Shown: positions 5,516-6,053 of the stretch, piece after piece
Position numbering within the stretch: position 1 is the stretch's first letter
Layout: each line of letters opens with the position of its first letter
Assembly: GCA_900554715.1 (NCBI GenBank)
Contig: USIN01000118.1
Span: 1-6,053 of the forward strand
Length of the DNA stretch: 6,053 nt
Source: an uncultured Bacteroidales bacterium
Lineage (GTDB): Bacteria; Bacteroidota; Bacteroidia; Bacteroidales; Muribaculaceae
Direction: 5' to 3'
The notes under the pieces: generated by a model
Told to the model about the DNA's origin: nothing
What the model saw: only the letters and a program-made list of their open reading frames with translations
Database searches by the model: none
Made by a program: the position numbers and the translations under genes

Positions 5516-6053
5516 ATGAAATCGCTTGTATTATTTGATCTTGACGGCACGCTGCTCAACACCATCGATGATCTCGGTGCCGCGACGAACCACGCGCTCA
5601 AATCACTGGGCTATCCCGAACATGCCATTCTGTCGTACCGCATGATGGTGGGTAACGGCATAACGAAACTCATCGAACGCGCGCTGCCCGATTACGCCAA
5701 GGACGAGGCGACGGTCACGAAAGCCCGCGCGGCTTTCGTCGAATACTATAATGACCACTGCACCGACGCGACGAAGCCCTATCCCGGCATCGAGGACCTG
5801 CTCTTCGAACTGACACAGCGCGGCGTCAGCCTCGGCGTGACATCAAACAAATATCAGCAGGCCGTGACCCGCATCATCGGCCATTATTTCCCGGATATAC
5901 CGTTCAAGGCTGTCCTGGGCAATATCGAGGGCATGCCGTCGAAGCCCGACCCGTCGATAGTGTTCGCGGCGCTGACAGAGTGTCCGACGCCCAAGGAGGC
6001 GACACTGTATGTCGGTGATTCGGGTGTTGATATGGAGACGGCGCGCCGTGCCA
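5516..6053 (+). CDS. gph: Phosphoglycolate phosphatase-like HAD hydrolase, partial at the 3' end
   Basis: The ATG at 5516-5518 opens a frame of 179 complete codons that is still open at the window end. All four HAD motifs are visible: FDLDGTLLNT (7-16) with nucleophile D8 and acid/base D10, VTSNK (108-112), the lysine of PSKPDP (K143), and YVGDSGVDME (165-174) with metal-binding D168 and D172. VGNGITKLIERAL at 45-57 lies in the cap domain and matches the Gph subgroup. Gph removes phosphate from 2-phosphoglycolate formed during DNA repair or oxygenase side reactions; other small phosphate esters are possible substrates. It is cytoplasmic, with no signal peptide. About 35-45 residues are missing compared with the usual length of about 215-225. 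It starts 18 bases after the outer-membrane protein gene with no terminator or promoter visible between, so co-transcription is likely. Confidence 0.85.
   Translation, partial: MKSLVLFDLDGTLLNTIDDLGAATNHALKSLGYPEHAILSYRMMVGNGITKLIERALPDYAKDEATVTKARAAFVEYYNDHCTDATKPYPGIEDLLFELTQRGVSLGVTSNKYQQAVTRIIGHYFPDIPFKAVLGNIEGMPSKPDPSIVFAALTECPTPKEATLYVGDSGVDMETARRA

Overview
The window looks like chromosomal DNA from a GC-rich Bacteroidales bacterium. A Muribaculaceae-type gut anaerobe is my best guess, by inference. Three things support this: the two promoters in the central gap match the Bacteroidetes -7 consensus TAnnTTTG, the starts lack clear Shine-Dalgarno sequences, and the outer-membrane protein is an Omp85-family lipoprotein of the Bacteroidetes TamL type.

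Layout. Positions 1-410 hold no convincing full-length gene. They contain a repeat-rich, partly AT-rich stretch: two copies of a degenerate ~45-bp repeat (28-72 and 380-424), a four-unit array with an exact 23-bp period (297-388), and a minus-strand promoter-like box leading into a 21-codon ORF that may be the stub of a decayed gene. Positions 411-3121 hold a two-gene minus-strand operon. An ArnT/PMT-type polyprenyl-phosphate-sugar glycosyltransferase comes first and is joined by an ATGA stop/start overlap to a CDP-glycerol glycerophosphotransferase-like enzyme. Positions 3122-3186 are a 65-bp divergent gap with overlapping, oppositely facing promoters. Positions 3187-5497 encode a TamL/BamA-like outer-membrane lipoprotein on the plus strand. 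Its frame breaks at about 5121, immediately after the conserved VRGW barrel motif. Positions 5516-6053 hold the start of a HAD-family phosphoglycolate phosphatase (gph), cut by the window end.

Together the genes suggest a cell-envelope locus. The minus-strand pair modifies an envelope polymer or glycolipid, and the plus-strand gene belongs to the outer-membrane assembly or translocation machinery. gph follows by 18 bp and is probably co-transcribed.

The most noteworthy points are the frameshift in tamL, best explained by a missing 11 nt that would encode part of a conserved LGPG loop; the 23-bp array inside a probable interspersed repeat at the 3' edge of the glycosyl operon; and the promoter geometry that makes the tamL mRNA potentially leaderless. 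I saw no CRISPR array, tRNA, rRNA or intact transposase.
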